A DNA stretch of 64,000 nucleotides, taken from Straminergon stramineum. Taxonomy: Eukaryota > Streptophyta > Bryopsida > Hypnales > Calliergonaceae. The stretch covers positions 11,162,501-11,226,500 of the forward strand of contig OY987273.1 of NCBI GenBank assembly GCA_963920665.1, in the 5' to 3' direction. The translations under genes were made by a program, and so were the position numbers. The notes below the pieces were generated by a model. The model searched no databases. It worked only from the letters and a program-made list of their open reading frames with translations, and had not been told where the DNA came from. Positions 1 to 13,300 of this stretch are shown piece after piece. Numbering within the stretch: position 1 is the stretch's first letter; the number at the start of each line of letters is the position of its first letter.

Positions 1-503
1 ATACCTTTGCACTATTTGGTATCAGTTGTATAATACAATTCTATTAAAACTAATTCAATCCACCAAAATACAAATAAAGTAATAAGCCACTGTTTTGTTT
101 GAGTTGGCAAAAATTATAGAAGTAGTGGATATTTCATAAATTCAATTCTTAATATTTATTTTTTTAAGTAGACTTTCAAGTGATGAATAAGATATGTAAT
201 TCTAACAATAACGTCTATTGACTCTAAATTAGATGATTCATTTTCCTAAATTCTTCCACCCAATAGTTTGTAAGCTACTAATCCAATGACATTTCAACCC
301 AAATGTAAAGAAAGTTTGTACACCAAAATTCAAATTCAAGATTCCATATATGGAACTTGGTGGTCCCAAGATATTGCACTTGGTATAAAATGCTTTTATA
401 TATATATTCATGTAGCCTATTACAAAATGAGAGGTGCATAAAGTGGCCAAAAACTTCATTTTTTGTGAAATGATAACATTAGATCATACACTCATAGTCA
501 TTA
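1..503. other. AT-rich intergenic DNA, no gene seen
   Basis: AT-rich sequence with no convincing coding frame. The small open frame on the minus strand (238-459) has no recognisable motif and looks fortuitous. No RNA gene or transposon end is visible. Confidence 0.6.
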
Positions 504-1848
504 CTACAAAGGCGAATCATGGAAAACAACTTCTTGAGGCTTCATGCACCATGGAGGTCCCATAAACAAATTCGTCACTTGGATACATGTTGGTTTGTTC
601 TTTGAATCCTCATGTATAAGTTGATCCAACTTCATTGCAAAATACCTAGATGCATCAGGGGTTCTAAATGTGTCCTTGTCAAAGGTATCCATATCACCAA
701 TCTTCATCCATTCCATCAACTTCCCAATAGAGTATGAATCTGTCAGCTCCGTATATTTGTACGTTGCTTGCATAATCGATAGGCTCATATTGGAGTTTTC
801 TGGCCCGAACGTATAGAACAACTCCGGAGCCACCTACCAATGTCCTCGCTTTTTCATCCTTGTCTCTTCCTTCATACAATATCCATAATGGGATGCAGCT
901 TTTTCATCAATACGACTTGAAATTCCCCAATCACAAATCTGGATGTTCATTATCACATTTGAATAATCACGATAATGCAACAATATATTCCTAGGGGACA
1001 AGTCATTGTGTAATACCAAGGATTGGTGGAGCAGATGGGTCATGTATAATAGAGCGAATGCCAACTTTGCCTTGTGCCTTGTAAAAAGGGTAAGTTCTTT
1101 TTGTTTCTCCAAGGGAAGTCCCCTCACTTGTGCCAATTCATGCCATTCAATGGTTGGTGACACCTTTTTATTCAAGTCCTTCAACTTATCGAGATTACCT
1201 CCATTCCACCTCAATGTATATACTTTCAAAATTTTCGTGTTGATGGAAAAAAAATTTATTATGGTAGGATGATTTAAGGGACATACTAGGGCCTCTATGG
1301 ATTGTTCTACCCTCGCATCCCACAAGTTCTTGGTTTTGGGCATTTTCCCTACAAGGGCAATGTATGGCAACATTGTATCCATCCCTTGAATGCACACCTT
1401 ACGCACCTTTCCATGACCACCTTCATGGAAGAAACCACTAAGGGGTTTCCACCTTTGCCGAAGCCGGGATCCATGTAATACAAGATCCACCCTCCCTCGC
1501 AAATGCCACCTTCATAGCGTCATTTTTCTACTTGAAACACCTTACTCCAAACTTTACCAAATTCTTCACAGCGTTTTGCCACCACTCCATCTTCTCCCAT
1601 AATTCTTTCGCCTCATCATCTTCAACATGGCCCATTGCTTGTGGTCTAAACTCCATCATCAATCTCTTGGTATTAAAAATGCATGACTGAATAGTGTCAG
1701 TAAGCCATTGCTCTAGTTTGGAATTGTACATTAAATCCACGTCTCCCAAATCCTCAAATTCTAAGCACTTGTTTAAAATTCCAACATGCAAATCATCTGT
1801 CAACTTCTCTTTGCCTATTGAAGGGTCCCTCAAGTAGCTCACCTCCAA
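504..1848 (-). pseudogene. Broken protein-kinase-like gene
   Basis: Read on the minus strand, three adjacent frames make one kinase-like protein. The first piece (1848 down to 1528, about 106 residues) matches nothing I know. The second (1502 to 834) holds a glycine-loop-like GGHGKVRKV, a catalytic loop HNDLSPRNIL (HRD-type Asp and Asn present) and DWG in place of DFG. The third (833 to 504) begins with VAPELF, the APE motif of the activation segment, and continues into a plausible C-lobe. A TAG stop lies between RGHW and VAPELF at 834-836, exactly in frame. A frame change and stop separate the first two pieces near 1503-1530. The family would phosphorylate Ser/Thr, but no clear VAIK lysine is visible. 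With a nonsense codon inside the catalytic domain it is most likely a pseudogene, and the subfamily is unknown. Confidence 0.72.
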
Positions 1849-2224
1849 GAAGTGTGCACTTTTTCCAGCATACTATTGCAGAGATACCTCATATGCATAT
1901 CTTACATAACTTGGAGGAGGATACATTGGATCTTTGTCATGTGCCATCCTAGGCTTCTTTTTCTTTGTAACAACTACATTCCTTGTTGCCACATTGGTAC
2001 ATATAAGCATTTCAAAGTGAGTTGGATTGTCCATATCCTATAGTGACTTCCACCTCAAGCTACTACCTTCCCCTAGGTTAGACATTCTACTAGTGTGCAG
2101 CAATAGGAGTAGCTTTCCTCAAATTCATAGATGAAAATTGCAAGAATTTCCCCCTCCCAAGGCACACCTAGCCCACAAGCATGCATTCAGCCACTAGAAG
2201 GCAGATGAAAGATTGTGCACAAGG
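1849..2224. other. Intergenic region upstream of the kinase relic
   Basis: About 375 bases with no supported gene. It would hold the 5' flank of the minus-strand kinase relic, but I see no convincing TATA or other promoter element. Confidence 0.4.
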
Positions 2225-2460
2225 CCAGAAGCGGTGATTGTGGATTCCAGTGAACACTTTAGTACCCATAGGCACCCAAATGCGCTTGCAGATAACCTTA
2301 ATGGGGCATATGCAGGTCCATAGGCGACCGTGTACATGGCATTAAGGCATCTGTGCTAAAAGAGCCCGTCTCTTGGTTGGGCGACCATGTCTTTGAGGCG
2401 ATAGCGCTAAAAGAGACTGTGTATTGGGTGGGCGACCGTGGCTTAGAAATTTAGTGGACA
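2225..2460. repeat. GGTCGCCC-type short-motif cluster 1 (reverse orientation)
   Basis: Contains GGCGACCGTG, GGGCGACCATG and GGGCGACCGTGG, the reverse complement of the ACCCGNGGTYGCCC motif that clusters at four other places in the window. Two of the copies sit in a longer shared phrase containing 'ctaaaagag', so the unit here is about 60 bases. Confidence 0.6.
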
Positions 2461-4560
2461 TTGCATGGTCAGATTTCTTTTAAAATGAAATGAAATGAAA
2501 TGTAATATGGCATCTAATGATGTTTCTGTGAACTTTAAGGTGGGACAATTGAAGTGTGCATTTAACATTAAGGAAATTTTATTTAATCCATATGCACTGT
2601 AATGTGCATGTTCTAGACAATGAACAAATTCAAATATAAGTTTCATCCTCATGGTTTCTTGGATGAAGGATATTCTAATGTGGAGAGATTCTATGAAGTT
2701 ATTGTCCTATCTAATGGTTGTAGTTGGTATTACTAGAGTACATATTTCTCTAAAATTTTCAGAGTGGAAGTATGTCAAGTGGTTGACCAAACCTAAATTG
2801 CAACAACTCTACTTATGGACAAGATTAGAGAAAATGAGGTCATTTATTCTAAGGACATAAATTTTTTTCAAATAGAATTGTGAACTCAAACTCATTTCCA
2901 ATTCTTTCCACCAAATTTTACTAGAAATTGATGTTGTATTTCAATTTGAATATTGAAGCAATATTTAATTCTCTTTTCAAAAATTATAAAAATATATTGG
3001 TGACAATATTGGTGAATCTGACCGTACATTTGGAATCTAGAATTCACAATCTAGAATTTCAATTTGTGTATCAAAACCTAACATATGCCTCCAAATAGCA
3101 CTTTATAATGATTTTGTCCAAATTATCAATTGTAGAGATGCATGTACATGTTTAGAGGTTTATCATCTAAAAAGACCCCAAGACAAACTTCTAACAATTG
3201 GTAAATCCATAAGTACTAGTAAGCACTAAATGATGATAAAGTTGTGCATACAACTACGAGAGATGGAAACTTCAATTAAAGACTACCAAATGACACAATA
3301 TTTCCCTAACCTTATAATGCAAACTTCCAACACAAGCATGCAACATTCAATTAATGGATGACTAAAACTTCTTATGCTTGAAATGAAGGGGAATTGTTCA
3401 ACTTTGCTCACACTAGGACATTCAATAAAATTCACAAGCATTAGGATTCGTAAAATAGTACGTAATTGACTTGGAAGGCTTCTCAAAAATCAAATATTGA
3501 CCTTCTTAAGAAAAAAATGAAAGCTTTCAATTGATAACATTGAATATTGTCCATAACAATAATCTAAATTGGTCAAAGGAATTTCACAACCTACTTCTAT
3601 AGAAGCCCCAAAACTTCAATTCAACATATTTGAGCAATTCAAATTTTCTTGGTTTACTACATTTAGACAAAGTCAGTATACCATCAAGTTGAAGTATACC
3701 AAATTCTATAATGTATGAGAGGCAAATGGAGAAACTATGAACATAACAATAATTAAGATAATTGGAAGTGGAATTTGGTTGTTTTAAAAAAAAGGGGATA
3801 CACTACAAACTATAAAGAAATGGTGAAATTATCCAATGATCATTTTTATGAAAAAAATAGCCAAATTATAGTTCATGTCATCCAAAATTCTATAAGAAAA
3901 AAGGAAGGTAGTTATTAGGACTATTGTTCCTAATTCTACATTTCTTTCATGTGTATTGAAATTAGAAATTGTCTATTGTTGCCGTTTCCAATTATCTCCT
4001 TTAGACCCTCTATAATTTTCCTAAATTTGTTTCTTGAGTGATGGATATTCAAAAACATGGTAGCCTATGATTTTCATTATAACCATGATTTAATAGCCTT
4101 TTTTAAGTGGACCTTGTATACTTGTAAACCACTTAAAAGAAAATTAAAAAACGTCAAGCCAACACTTTCTTGTACATGAACAATAAACATCATTTGCTTG
4201 TCATGGATCAAAAGATGATCTTTGAGTGTTTTAGAAGACTAATTCAAATTTCGGATGGAGATGTTCGTTGTTAGGATCCAACAATGAACATTTCCATTCG
4301 AAACTCAAACCAACCATCCACCCCTAGTCCATCTCTTGAACACCACTCTCAACATGAACATAATATCCTCAATAGACCAAGTTGACGTCACCGGGAATCA
4401 AATCGAACACCTCCTAAACCCACATGAGTTGGAAGATCACCTCCAATCTCAACCATCTCGTCAAGGAACTTCAAGGTCACATTTGAAACATCCAATTTGG
4501 ACTTTGATGCTCCATTGGAATGTTCTATTGAATTTATGACCTTGTAGCTCTCTACCTAAG
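2461..4560. other. AT-rich intergenic DNA, no gene seen
   Basis: About 2.1 kb of AT-rich sequence. Open frames are below 70 codons, lack motifs and are interrupted on both strands. No structural RNA or transposon terminus was recognised. Confidence 0.5.
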
Positions 4561-5160
4561 GTGTTCACTATTCTCTTGGTCCCCACACCTGAGGTCGCCC
4601 AACACACGAGTTCTCCCAGTACCTAAAGTTGTGGTTGCAAAAACTCTAGGAGAACATGACCAAATGGGCCTTGTTCCAAACCCGTGGTCGCCCAACCCAT
4701 GGTCACCTAAGCCACACTTGCCCTACCCAAGGTCGCCCCAAAGAAGATTTGCCATCTCTTAAGAAACTAGACTTTGGGAAAACAAGAAGTGTACAATTTT
4801 TCCTCCATGTGTGATTGCCTACTCCTGCAGTCCCCACACCTGAGGTCTCCCAATACCCGAAGTCACATTTGCAACCATTCTGATAGAATGAGAACAAGAA
4901 TGACTGAGCCTTATTCCAAACCCGTGGTTGCCCAAGCCGTAGTTGCCCTATCCATGGTCGCCCAACATGCGTCTTCTTTGATTCACACAGTTGGGCTCAC
5001 ATATTCCTCCACCTGCGGTCACCTGATAGACTCAGTCACCTCAGACCCACAGTCTCTTCTCATATGAATTTGCTTATATTCACCAATTTGCCCCGTAGGA
5101 GGAAATCCTTCTACCCATAGTCGCCCACCCGAGGTCACCCTATTTTACCACAAATGCCAT
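4561..5160. repeat. GGTCGCCC-type short-motif cluster 2
   Basis: About a dozen variants of ACCCGNGGTYGCCC (for example cctgaggtcgcccaac, acccgtggtcgcccaac, acccatagtcgccc) at irregular spacings of roughly 12-60 bases. Many copies differ by C/T or G/A changes. The cluster is far richer in C and G than its surroundings. The small ORFs it contains (4703-4897, 4774-5067) are by-products of the repeat. Confidence 0.7.
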
Positions 5161-6599
5161 AGTCAACCAACAAGCCAACTACCAAATATAGGATTTTTTT
5201 GATCTTGCATTTAAGGAGATAATTATCTTATTAAATGCAAGAGGTGAATATCATTAAACTAGTAGCCTATTAACATTGATTTATCATTTTTTGTAGATTA
5301 AAAGTTTATCCCAAATATTAAACCCTCCAAACCCTAAACCCTCCAAACTTGGAATTGTGTTACCATAAATTAGACTTGTGTGATGTGTTAGGCATTGTGT
5401 GTTTAAAGAAAATTGGTTATTTTTATGAAGTTACTAATATATGAATAGTTTATTTTATATTTCATATTATATCATGATTTTTTTCCAAACATGAACACTC
5501 TACTCTCGTCTTACTAAAACATTCAAGTTTGGCACAAATTCCCATCTTAAAAATTCCAACAAATGTCATAATCAATTATACTTTCTAAGGTTTTATAAAT
5601 AATTTGTTCATGCTAGGCTACTATAGGGGTACATGCTTGCCCAAAAGAGAAGGGTTGGGAGTCTTAATTCTTCATGCAATTGTGTCTTAATCATTTTTTT
5701 TTAATGTTTAATACAAGTTAGACAAGAATACCTAGATGATTCGTCAAGTGGAAATTTTAAAAATGAAAAAGGGATTTCCTACAATTTCTTCCATGAGACC
5801 AATGTCTAACAATTCTAATTCCACATTCCAAACCACACCATATTGGCTTGATTTTATTTTGAGGTAGACAAAATAGGAAGGGGCAATCTAAATTGTTAAT
5901 GCAATTGTGTTCAATTTCATTTTGTTCCTTCATTAAGGCCTTATTGCTTAAGGCAACAAATGGAGGTGTAGACAATACTTTGAAGTTAAATAAACCCTAT
6001 TAAATTCATTAATTGGAGAAGCTTATATTTTGGAAAGATTCTTTTAGAAGTTTAGTACTAGCATCCCAAATCCAATTTTGAAATTGTTTGATTATGTTTT
6101 TCTATTGAAGATTTTGTACATTCGCATCTATTTATAATCTTCATTTTCTTGTGTTGAGGACTCTTGAATATAAGCCTCAAATGCACTAGATCTTGCATAA
6201 ATAATCTCATCATGAATTCAATCCATCAAATTGTAGACTATATTTTTAGAAGCCATTAATTGATTTAGGCTATGCATTGATGCTATTTAACCTCTTATGT
6301 TTTTGGTGTCCAATTTTCTAGAGTTGATATGAGAAAGGAGGATTGGAAGACTTCAAATCACTTTCAAATTTATTGCACCCTCATGACCAAAATATTATAA
6401 TCATTTAATCCATAGGTGGCTTTGTTTATTTTCTTTGTCTACATAATCTCTAGTATGACGAGTTTAAATTTGGGTGGTTATAGTAAAGATAAAATTGATT
6501 CAACTTGTCAAAACATTAGAGTGGTTAGGACAACTTCGATTGAATTCAAAGAAGCTCAATAAAGGCCTTCAACATGAAGGGGCTAAGCAGAGTTTCATC
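5161..6599. other. AT-rich intergenic DNA, no gene seen
   Basis: AT-rich. A short stretch near 5320-5350 contains 'aaaccctccaaaccctaaaccctcc', with one CCCTAAA telomere-type unit only. No supported coding sequence. Confidence 0.5.
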
Positions 6600-7220
6600 C
6601 TCCCTTTGTTTGGACCTGAGGTCACCCTAGTTGTAGTCGCTAATTGTTGTTTTTGGTGGGAATTTCAAAAAAATCAATTTTAACTCCTTTACAGGACCCG
6701 AAGTTGCCCCTGCTATGGTCGTTGAGTTAATTTTTTTGGTAGGAATTTCAAAAAATCCATTTAACCTCCTTTGTAGGGTTTGAGGTTGCTCCAGCCGCAA
6801 TTGCCCTAGTTAAAATTGTGGGAATTTTGAAAGGCCAAGAGCTCCTTTTGTCCAACACCCACGATCACCAAGCCTAAGGTCACCAAACCTGCTATTACAC
6901 CAGACGCACTTAATCCACCCACGTTTGCACCAGTTGAAATTGTAGGAATTTTGAAGGGCAGCAGCTCTCTTAGTCTAGGACCTACAGTTGCCCCAAATGC
7001 GGTCGGCCTAGTGGAAATTGTGGAGGACAGCTTCGCCCTTTGTCTAGGACGTGCAGTTGCCAAACCCGCAATCACCCATGCTTTTTACCTGCACGCACTC
7101 CTCATTACACACGTGCCCTAGGGCGACTTTGAGTTCATATTCGTTCTCCTTTAGCCGAAGTCGCTACTTTCTACTCTATGCACTATCGCTCACCTACCTT
7201 GAAGTGGCTAATTGCATGCT
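6600..7220. repeat. GGTCGCCC-type short-motif cluster 3
   Basis: Degenerate copies such as acctgaggtcacccta, acccgaagttgccc and acctacagttgcccc recur. They are linked by a repeated phrase 'gtgggaattttgaa' / 'gtaggaattttgaa' (near 6820 and 6942), so part of this stretch is a tandem of longer units of about 120 bases. ORFs here (6806-7075, 7051-7245) are not credible genes. Confidence 0.6.
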
Positions 7221-7437
7221 CGTGAATGGGGGGTTTGAGTTGTGAGGGGAACTTTGGTCCCTTTCCACCTCATGTTTTAATCTTTCATTCCATGCAACAT
7301 ATTTTAGGCCCCTTTGTTAGGAGATACTTTGGTTGTATATGATTACAATTTTGTAAAAGTCAAGTATATTGGGGTTAGGATTTCACGTTAGGCACTAGTT
7401 GTAGCATTTAAAGAAATAGAAAATATCTAGATTCCAT

Positions 7438-8400
7438 TTGTTTGTGATGGATGCCAATAAGAAGAAGACCAAGATAAAAGGAAGAAAGCAACGCAGGCAA
7501 CAATGCATCCTTCTAGACCCACAGGCTGTAGCTTATCCAAGTTGGGATAGAATCCAAGGTAATTGGACAACAACAACTTGCAAGGCATTTGTGCAATGGT
7601 GCCACATCGATAAGTTATTTCCACATCACTAGCACAAAATTCATTTTAGGCCAAACGTGGCAAATCTACATTCTTGCACCCATGACGCATTTGTACAACG
7701 ATGTATAGAAGTATATCGATATTTATACAACACACACACTATGCCTAGGAACAAGGTTCAATTGTTGAATGGAAGATTCTTCAAAGGATCTGTCCATCAT
7801 ACAAGCAAAACTTGAAACTAGGTGAGTTCATGTGTCAAAGCAATATGAGGAGATATTGAACTCAAAAGCATTTTACCATAGCTTCTGTAGTTCCCAAGAC
7901 GAATCTTCTCATTCTTCTGCTAACCTATTTGCAAATGAACGGCTTGCCAAATTGATGAATGATTGCAAGATGGAAATAGAGGAAATCGACCTTCAAAAGC
8001 GAGTTGTGGAGGAGGCATGATTGAGATTAAATGATCTAGGTGAAATCAAGGACGTAGCCCCCTTTGATTGTGTTATTGATATGTATGGTTGGAAAGATTG
8101 GGCTAGGCCACACAAGATGTCCCATGTGGAAGTAGCTGAACTGAAGAAGAAGTTAACAGCTTGTCTCGCGTTGGAAAAGAAGTTGCACGAGATCATGGGG
8201 AAGGAAAGGGCACTCCTTGATTTCCTAAAAGCGATAAAGAAAGCTTGGTTATAGGAGAAGTGGTGGAATTATGACCATGTATCCATACTTAAGCGAGAAG
8301 AGAGAGTGGCGAAGTGTTAGATTGAAGCAAAGAAGAAGATGAGAGAAGAACATGACAAGATGGATGTTGCATGATTAGGTTGTTTTCTTGCATTTTTGGT
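7438..8400 (+). pseudogene. Unrecognised coding relic with a charged, helical C-terminus
   Basis: A first open piece (7438-7632) encodes a very basic stretch (DANKKKTKIKGRKQRRQQ) followed by a WDRIQGNW segment. A second open frame starts at or before 7832 and runs to a TGA at 8018-8020. It then continues in the same frame to 8254 (RLNDLGEIKDVAPFDCVIDMYGW, then a Lys/Glu-rich helical segment with ELKKKL and ALEKKLHEI) and, past further stops, to about 8370. The conserved look across the stops suggests one decayed protein. I do not recognise the family. The basic N-terminus and helical tail would fit a DNA-binding or transposon-encoded protein, which is only a guess. Confidence 0.4.
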
Positions 8401-9625
8401 AGGACTAAATACCATCTAAACATGTATATATAAATAGGCAATTATCCATTTTCAACGCTTCAGCTTGAAAACATGGTTAATTTTGTTTCCTTCATTGAGT
8501 TGCATGTATGGATATGGATGTGAGTTTTGTTGTTTTGCATGTTTGCGAAATTGTCAATATTTCAAATTCCACTAAATGTCAATTTCTTTCCATTTGTTTA
8601 CGTATACAACAGTGTAAAATGATAGATACAAAGATGAAATTGTTGAACAAGGTTTAGGGAATTTGGATGCACAATATGTCAAAATGTCCAAGTATCAAGT
8701 AATTTCAAATGGTAGTATAAGAAATGAAAGGTAGATTTCGACAATGTTAAATTCATTGCCTAGACTTCAAAAGGAAGTATGAAATAAAATAATTGAAGAA
8801 TTCATAATAATGATTCCAAGTCATTTTAATGAAAAGATTAGAATGTTGAAATGAATTTGCGGAAATTTGAAAAGACATTGTTGTGTTCTACTAAATTGTT
8901 TGCCCTCAATGCCAATTTCGAGACCCTTCTACTTTGGTGTCAACATTAAATTGAAGATCACATCCTATCTTAATGAACTTGGTATTTAGTTTAGTTTATC
9001 TTTTAGCTAAAATCATTTACAAGTGTAGTTTCAAGATCTTTAATCTAATGTTGCCATGTTGGAAATGAAGAATTTTTGTTTTTCTATTGAAGATTTATTG
9101 GAAGGTTCTCCATTTTGAATTTTGAATTCTAGTGATGTGGGATTTTGAAAATGAGCCTCAAGTGTAGAGGAGAGTGGCAAAAGAATTGTATTATGAATTC
9201 ATTTGAAAAATTTAGGAGAGTGAAGTTGGATTAGCTAAACCTTGATTGGGTTGCACCTCTTACACAACTACACTATTTATGGTAAATTTTTTGTTTTGTT
9301 GAACACTACTTTACATTGGACATGTTAGAAGAGGATTTGGTTACTTCAAATGAATTTAACATTTAAAACATTGTTATAATAAAACATCTTAATCTTTGTA
9401 TTGACAAATAACGTTATTGTTTTTAATTTGCCCTTCTAGCCTCAAACATGTCTATTTTTTTTTTTATGAAATGGTCACATTAAAGGAGAAGAGGGTGAAC
9501 TTATAGAAAATTTGGCTTATTGTTTAATTAAAAGCAAATCCTAGAATCTCAAAACCGCATTTCACCGTTTAGGGGGGGGAATGCAAACAGAGTAGATGGT
9601 ACTTGGTCAGATACTAATAATATGT
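8401..9625. other. AT-rich intergenic DNA, no gene seen
   Basis: About 1.2 kb of AT-rich sequence with a short G run near 9570. No open frame of interest and no recognised repeat. Confidence 0.5.
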
Positions 9626-9990
9626 TTCTTACCCGTGGTTGCTAAAGCCTTGACCCACGGTCGCCAAAGCTTGACCCACAGTAACTAATGCTTGATCCAC
9701 GGTTGCCCCTTCCGTGAAGTAAGGTTGCCTCCACCAAGATCCAAGGGCATGAGAAAAATAGCCAAAGTCACTTGGTCTAGAACACGAAATCACCTTCTAT
9801 ACCCGTAGTTTTCCTTTAGGACCCGAGGTTGCCTAAAGAACCTACTTTTTTTTAGTAAAGTACCCGAGGTTGTCCATAGCACCCGCGGTCACCGTCTTTT
9901 GCACCTGAGGTTGCCCTTAGCAGATGCGGTTGCCCTCTTTTTTACCCACGGTCACCATCTTGGTCATTTAGAGGTCTCCCTGAATTCGCA
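9626..9990. repeat. GGTCGCCC-type short-motif cluster 4
   Basis: About twelve near-copies of ACCCGNGGTYGCC (acccgtggttgct, acccacggtcgcc, acccgcggtcacc, acccgaggttgcc) in 360 bases, spaced 20-45 bases apart. It lies 400 bases upstream of the hAT relic. CG-containing versions and versions with TG or CA at the same positions coexist, which suggests decay of methylated CpG. Confidence 0.7.
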
Positions 9991-10377
9991 GTCGCCCCAA
10001 AGATGATTGTAGGCCTAGGGAGTTTGGCACTATAAAACCTTGCTACAACATTTGCTTGTTACCTTGCTTCGATGTTTAGACTCTTGACTTGAATCTTCGA
10101 AAGAGGCTTCTTGTGAACATTTTGGTTCATCGAAGGGCAACAACCTTGCTTTTGAGGGGTTTAGAAGACCACTCATAGCGGGTGGCTTTGTCATTATTTC
10201 TTTCACATTACTAGGTCCATGGATTGAGTGTGCAGGTGATTACACCGATTGCAAATTTGCACCATAGCTAGCCAAGGTGTTGAGAGGAGAGCAAGTGCTA
10301 AAGATACACTTAGGGCTACAAAGGACTGGGACCCTTAGCTCATACCGTGCACTTCAAATGATAATTTCCCATATCTT
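9991..10377. other. Region upstream of the hAT transposase relic
   Basis: A TATA-like sequence (tataaaacc at about 10031) lies some 350 bases before the first hAT-like codons and could be its promoter, but no terminal inverted repeat was identified. Otherwise no feature is seen. Confidence 0.3.
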
Positions 10378-13300
10378 CGGAAATGCAAATTTTGTAGGTG
10401 GAGCAAAGTATTTGTATGAAAGAGGGCATTGACTCACTTTGGACATGGTGGCTCAACAACATCAGAGCGTTGTTCTAAAATCCGTAGGAATGTATGTAAA
10501 AAGTTTCAAACTTGTGAGGGGGTTATTCCTAAATCCATGAACTTTGAAGAGATGTACAAAACGCCATTTACTGGCAATGCAACGGAAGTTGTTGCTGAGT
10601 CCCTCATTGAACCAATAGTAGACGTGGATCTAGAAGGTTCTACAATCCCTAGTGGCACAAATGAAACAATGAATCATACCCCTCATTTAGTGGATTCTAC
10701 TCCAACTCCGGTAGATAGAATGAAGAATCGTTCTTTAATTTCCCGTCAAAGAAGTATGGATGAGGTCTTACAATTGGGTTTGAGACAGAAGTTAGATAGG
10801 ATGTGGTCTTCTTTCTTTTTTGAGGCCAACATTGCATTCAATGTTGTTAGACACCCAGCCTTTGTAAACCCAGTGAAGGAAACAGTGGCGGCTGGATTCT
10901 TATACCACCCACCATCATTCAATGCAGTGCACACAAAAATGATTGATTATAAAAAGGAAATAGTTCAAAAAATGGTCTTAGAGCAAATGAAGAATTCTAT
11001 CAACCAATACAGTGCAACTATTTGTTCAAATGGGTGGTCTAATACCAATACTCGTCCATTGTTGAATATGATGCTCGTTTGTCTAGTAGTGGATGTTTTT
11101 TTGGGATCAATGGATAGCACATAGGAGAGAAGATGGATATTGTGTATACAATAGATACAATGATACGATGCATAGAAGAAGTCGGCCCTTCAAATTCTGT
11201 CTAATTGTGTACAAACAATGCCGCAGTAATGACCAAAGCCATGATAAGCTTGGTAGAAAAATACCCTCACATATATAAACAAGGATGTGTAGTACACATT
11301 CTGGACTTACTTTTAGAAGACTGGGGAAAAGATTTCAAGGTGAAGGATTTGGTTGAGGATTGTAAGTCGATGGTGAAGTATATTCGAAAATACCAGCACA
11401 CATTGGCTTTGTTTCAAAAGTAGTCACCAAACAAGGCATTGAGACTTCCTGCCCAAACAAGTTTTACCACCAACTTTCTCATGATTGACTACTTGGTGGA
11501 TTGCAAGCAAGTGATGCAAATGGTGGTTGCAGACGAGACATACATGACGTTTGAGATGAGTTTGGAGAAGAGGAAAAATGGACATCTAATTCTACACAAA
11601 GCCAAAGCCATTCGGTAGAAAATTCATTCAAAAGCATTGTGGATAAGATGTGATAACTTTCTACATATGGTAGAACCTGTGCTCATCGCTTTACAACACT
11701 TTGATGGGAAAATCCCAACAATGCCCAAAGCTTGGATAATAATGAAGGCCTTAAGAGAGCACATGTATTCTCTTAGGAAGACTAAATTTTTCTTGGATGA
11801 AGTGGTTGCAGCGCGTTATGAGAGTCAATTTGACGCTCGTTGGAAGTTGATGCTAACAAACCTCCAGTATGCCGGGGCACTCTTGAACCCATTTCTAACA
11901 GATGTAGTACACATTCAAAATGATGGTATAGCTAAGCGTGCTTTGAATCAAGTCATATGACAAATGGCCCCACCATTAGGAGTTTCAGTATTTGAGGCAA
12001 TGCAAGAGTTGACACAATTTGAAGAGAAGATGGGTCCATTTGACCCCTTACATGAGGCTCCCGATATTACTCAATGTAACTTATTGCCTCATCAATGGTG
12101 GAATCGCATAGGTGGCGATGCTCTTTCTAAAATTACAAAGAGAATTCTAGAATTGATGTGCTCCACATCTTCATGTGAAAGAAATTGGAGTATGTATTTG
12201 TTTGTACATAGTAAAGTTCAAAACCACCTAGCTACATCCAAGGTAGAGGATTTGGTGTATATCTATGCAAATAGCAAATTAGAATGTGAGAAACGTGGAC
12301 ACAATCCTGCCCTCTTCTACAAAAAGGTCCTTGTCAATGAAAATATCGAGGAGGAGAACAATGAGCCCTTGCCCTTCCAATTAGAAGAGGAAGGAGGATT
12401 TTATTTTGTTATTGCGAATGACAATTGAAGGGACGAAGAGGAGCGCCTACACAATAACGCTTGGGCTGCAATGATCCCCCTCCAACCAAGTCCCCCACGA
12501 CGCCATTACAGGACCATCTATATGGGTGGTAGTGATGGGAACAAATTTGCTAACAAAGAGCCCCTTCATTCTCCTGAACAAGATCACGTCCGTGCATGGG
12601 ATGCAATTCCAAGAACAAACTCAACACCAACAAGGGGAAGAAATCCTTCTGGCAATAATGAAGGCATATGTATTCCAATGCCCGAGTCAGAATGGCAAAT
12701 GAGATTTCCGGTACCAACAAGTGTTCCTTTGAGAATGCTAAGGAATCTTCGAAGCATTGCCAAAATAAGTGCAGAAAGTGCACAACAAGAAGAGGCACCT
12801 TGTGTTGATGTGGGTGGGGATGAGGGAATTTCCATTTCTGTTGTAGTAAACACATCAACCAGGTGTACAACTGAGGCACTAGAATATGATTCAAATGTGC
12901 CACTAAAATCAATTATACATTGTAATTGGAATGTGCCTCTGAATCAAGGAGGAGGGACAGACATGGCTACAATAATAAGAGGCCCGACCCCAACTCCTTC
13001 AACAAGGCTACCCATGCATTGAGGTCCTGTACTAATCATTGATGAAGAAGTCTATGGGTCAACTCCGAAGCCAACCCAACTATCATCAATGTGTACCCTT
13101 GGATAATCATCAATGGAAGTGTGTGGTCGTAAAAGTGGAGGGAGTAAACGGCGTATCAGGAGGATTGACAAGAAAACACATCAAAACCCTAAATTTCTGA
13201 ACAAGGTAGTTCACCAATATACCATGGGGATAGGGTGCTCCACACAAAGGGTTGGGCAATCAAGTAGAGAAGGACAATACCTTGAATCCAACCTTGATGG

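Noticed and set aside
5320..5352. CCCTAAA-like sequence (interstitial telomere repeat)
   Set aside because: Only one true CCCTAAA unit amid variants such as CCCTCCAAA; too short to call telomeric.
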